NCBI RefSeq assembly: GCF_003268025.1
Contig: NZ_QLUW01000007.1
Location: 1-64,000, forward strand
Direction of reading: 5' to 3'
Length of the DNA stretch: 64,000 nt
Origin: Paenibacillus montanisoli
Lineage (GTDB): Bacteria > Bacillota > Bacilli > Paenibacillales > Paenibacillaceae
Positions 63,376 to 64,000 of this stretch are shown here, piece after piece. Positions within the stretch are counted from its first letter, which is position 1. Each line of letters begins with the position of its first letter. Under the pieces are notes generated by a model, which saw only the letters and a list, made by a program, of their open reading frames with translations, was not told the DNA's origin and did not search any database. The translations under genes and the position numbers were made by a program.

Positions 63376-64000
63376 TTCGGGTTGACGATTTTGTAGTAAA
63401 TGCTGACCGAGGACAAGTAAAACAGGAAGTAAATTAAGAAATACAAGATCAGTACCGCCGAAATAATCGACCTAAGCTGAGAGAAATCCTTGACCTCCCG
63501 CAAGGTCGGATAGTACGTAATAAACCAGCTGTGCAGCATGCCCAGAACCAGCGGCGGGAAGAACACGAACAGCAATTGTTTGCGAATGACTCGTTTCATA
63601 ACCCCGTCGCCGACGCCGATTTTGCGCAAAATCGCGTACTGACCTTGCTGCTCCGTTGCTTCGCGCAGCTGCTTGAAGTAAATGATGCTTCCTAAGGCGA
63701 ACAACGCGATGACGGCGAGAAAAGAGGCCGAGAAGAGCAGCAGCGACGAGCCTTCGATTTGAATCGAATACAGATCGGCGAACGCGGCGAAGTAAACGCC
63801 AGGCGTTGTCGCGACAAGGGCCTGCACGCCCCGCGCCAAGGCGTTAGCGTTCTTGGCGTCCTCGATTTGATAAACGTCGAACGAGACCAGCGCTGCTGGT
63901 TGCTTCAAGCCGTCGAAGGCTTCATCGGAAACAACAAGGATGGCTATTTTTTGGCTGGCTTCGCCTTGGCCGTCCGTAGCCATGCTCAGCAGCGTATAGT
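63360..64000 (-). CDS. BceB-like FtsX-family ABC permease (partial)
   Basis: Only the C-terminal part is in the window; the frame stays open past 64000. A large extracellular region is followed by three membrane segments: LLLFSASFLAVIALFALGSI, LLFVFFPPLVLGMLHSWFI and ILYFLIYFLFYLSSVSIYY, typical of BceB-type antimicrobial-peptide transporters. KQLREATEQQGQYAILRKIG is the conserved cytoplasmic loop after the first of these. It is convergent with its regulators, unlike the usual one-direction bceRSAB order. The ATPase is probably just outside the window. Confidence 0.9.
   Translation of the reverse strand, partial: YTLLSMATDGQGEASQKIAILVVSDEAFDGLKQPAALVSFDVYQIEDAKNANALARGVQALVATTPGVYFAAFADLYSIQIEGSSLLLFSASFLAVIALFALGSIIYFKQLREATEQQGQYAILRKIGVGDGVMKRVIRKQLLFVFFPPLVLGMLHSWFITYYPTLREVKDFSQLRSIISAVLILYFLIYFLFYLSSVSIYYKIVNPKNAMT

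Overview
The window looks like a chromosomal segment of a spore-forming, motile, aerobic Bacillota, most probably Paenibacillus or a close relative. Reasons: strong AGGAGG-type ribosome binding sites, frequent TTG/GTG starts, a Spo0E-like phosphatase with Spo0A boxes, an SspP-type minor spore protein, copper-amine-oxidase-N/Gmad2 proteins, and the order rRNA operon - guaB - dacA - pdxS - pdxT - serS - tRNA-Ser, which is the order found beside oriC in Bacillus subtilis. The genus is an inference from gene content.

Layout. 1-8100: end of an rRNA operon (23S, 5S), a lipoprotein glycosidase-like gene, then the origin-proximal housekeeping genes guaB, dacA, pdxST, serS and tRNA-Ser(UGA). 8100-12330: small spore/Paenibacillus-type proteins, two secreted or lipid-anchored proteins and a CapA-like phosphoesterase. 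12331-14844: two perfect inverted DnaA boxes, then an AT-rich three-gene sugar islet (acetyltransferase, DegT aminotransferase, glycosyltransferase) beside tRNA-Arg(CCU). 15200-18600: a sporulation-decision region with a Spo0E-like gene behind two Spo0A boxes, tadA overlapping it tail to tail, and a PAS histidine kinase whose upstream region carries a dense DnaA-box cluster. 18600-25400: oxidoreductase, RluF, a degraded ATP-grasp gene, a non-canonical MurE-like ligase with an Asp/Glu racemase, the motAB stator, and phhB. 25500-34100: small genes, a rhodanese, then AT-rich secreted proteins (a multidomain phosphoesterase behind a cre site, and an InhA-type M6 metalloprotease).

34200-47600 is accessory: a MurI-type racemase, a BtrH-like protein, udk, a split-barrel/LuxR pair, an arylamine N-acetyltransferase, an MFS exporter, an enolase-superfamily enzyme, an Eis-like acetyltransferase, a glycosidase-like gene broken by one in-frame stop, a type I toxin with a predicted antisense RNA, and a MerR/double-SRPBCC operon. 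47600-64000: a beta-class DNA methyltransferase with a small EVE/PUA-like partner, a TSUP transporter, a tandem metallo-beta-lactamase-fold protein, GNATs, a regulator/membrane operon, a prolyl-hydroxylase-like enzyme, AT-rich secreted proteins, a divergent SDR/TetR pair, and a BceRS-type two-component system facing a BceB-type permease that runs off the window.

The points most worth following are the DnaA-box cluster in front of the sporulation-type kinase beside a Spo0A-boxed Spo0E-like gene (a possible link between replication and sporulation), the MurE-like ligase/racemase unit lacking the diaminopimelate-recognition motifs, the complete type I toxin-antitoxin layout, and the methyltransferase/EVE-like pair. 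All coordinates and motifs were read by eye; family assignments rest on recognised motifs, not on searches.
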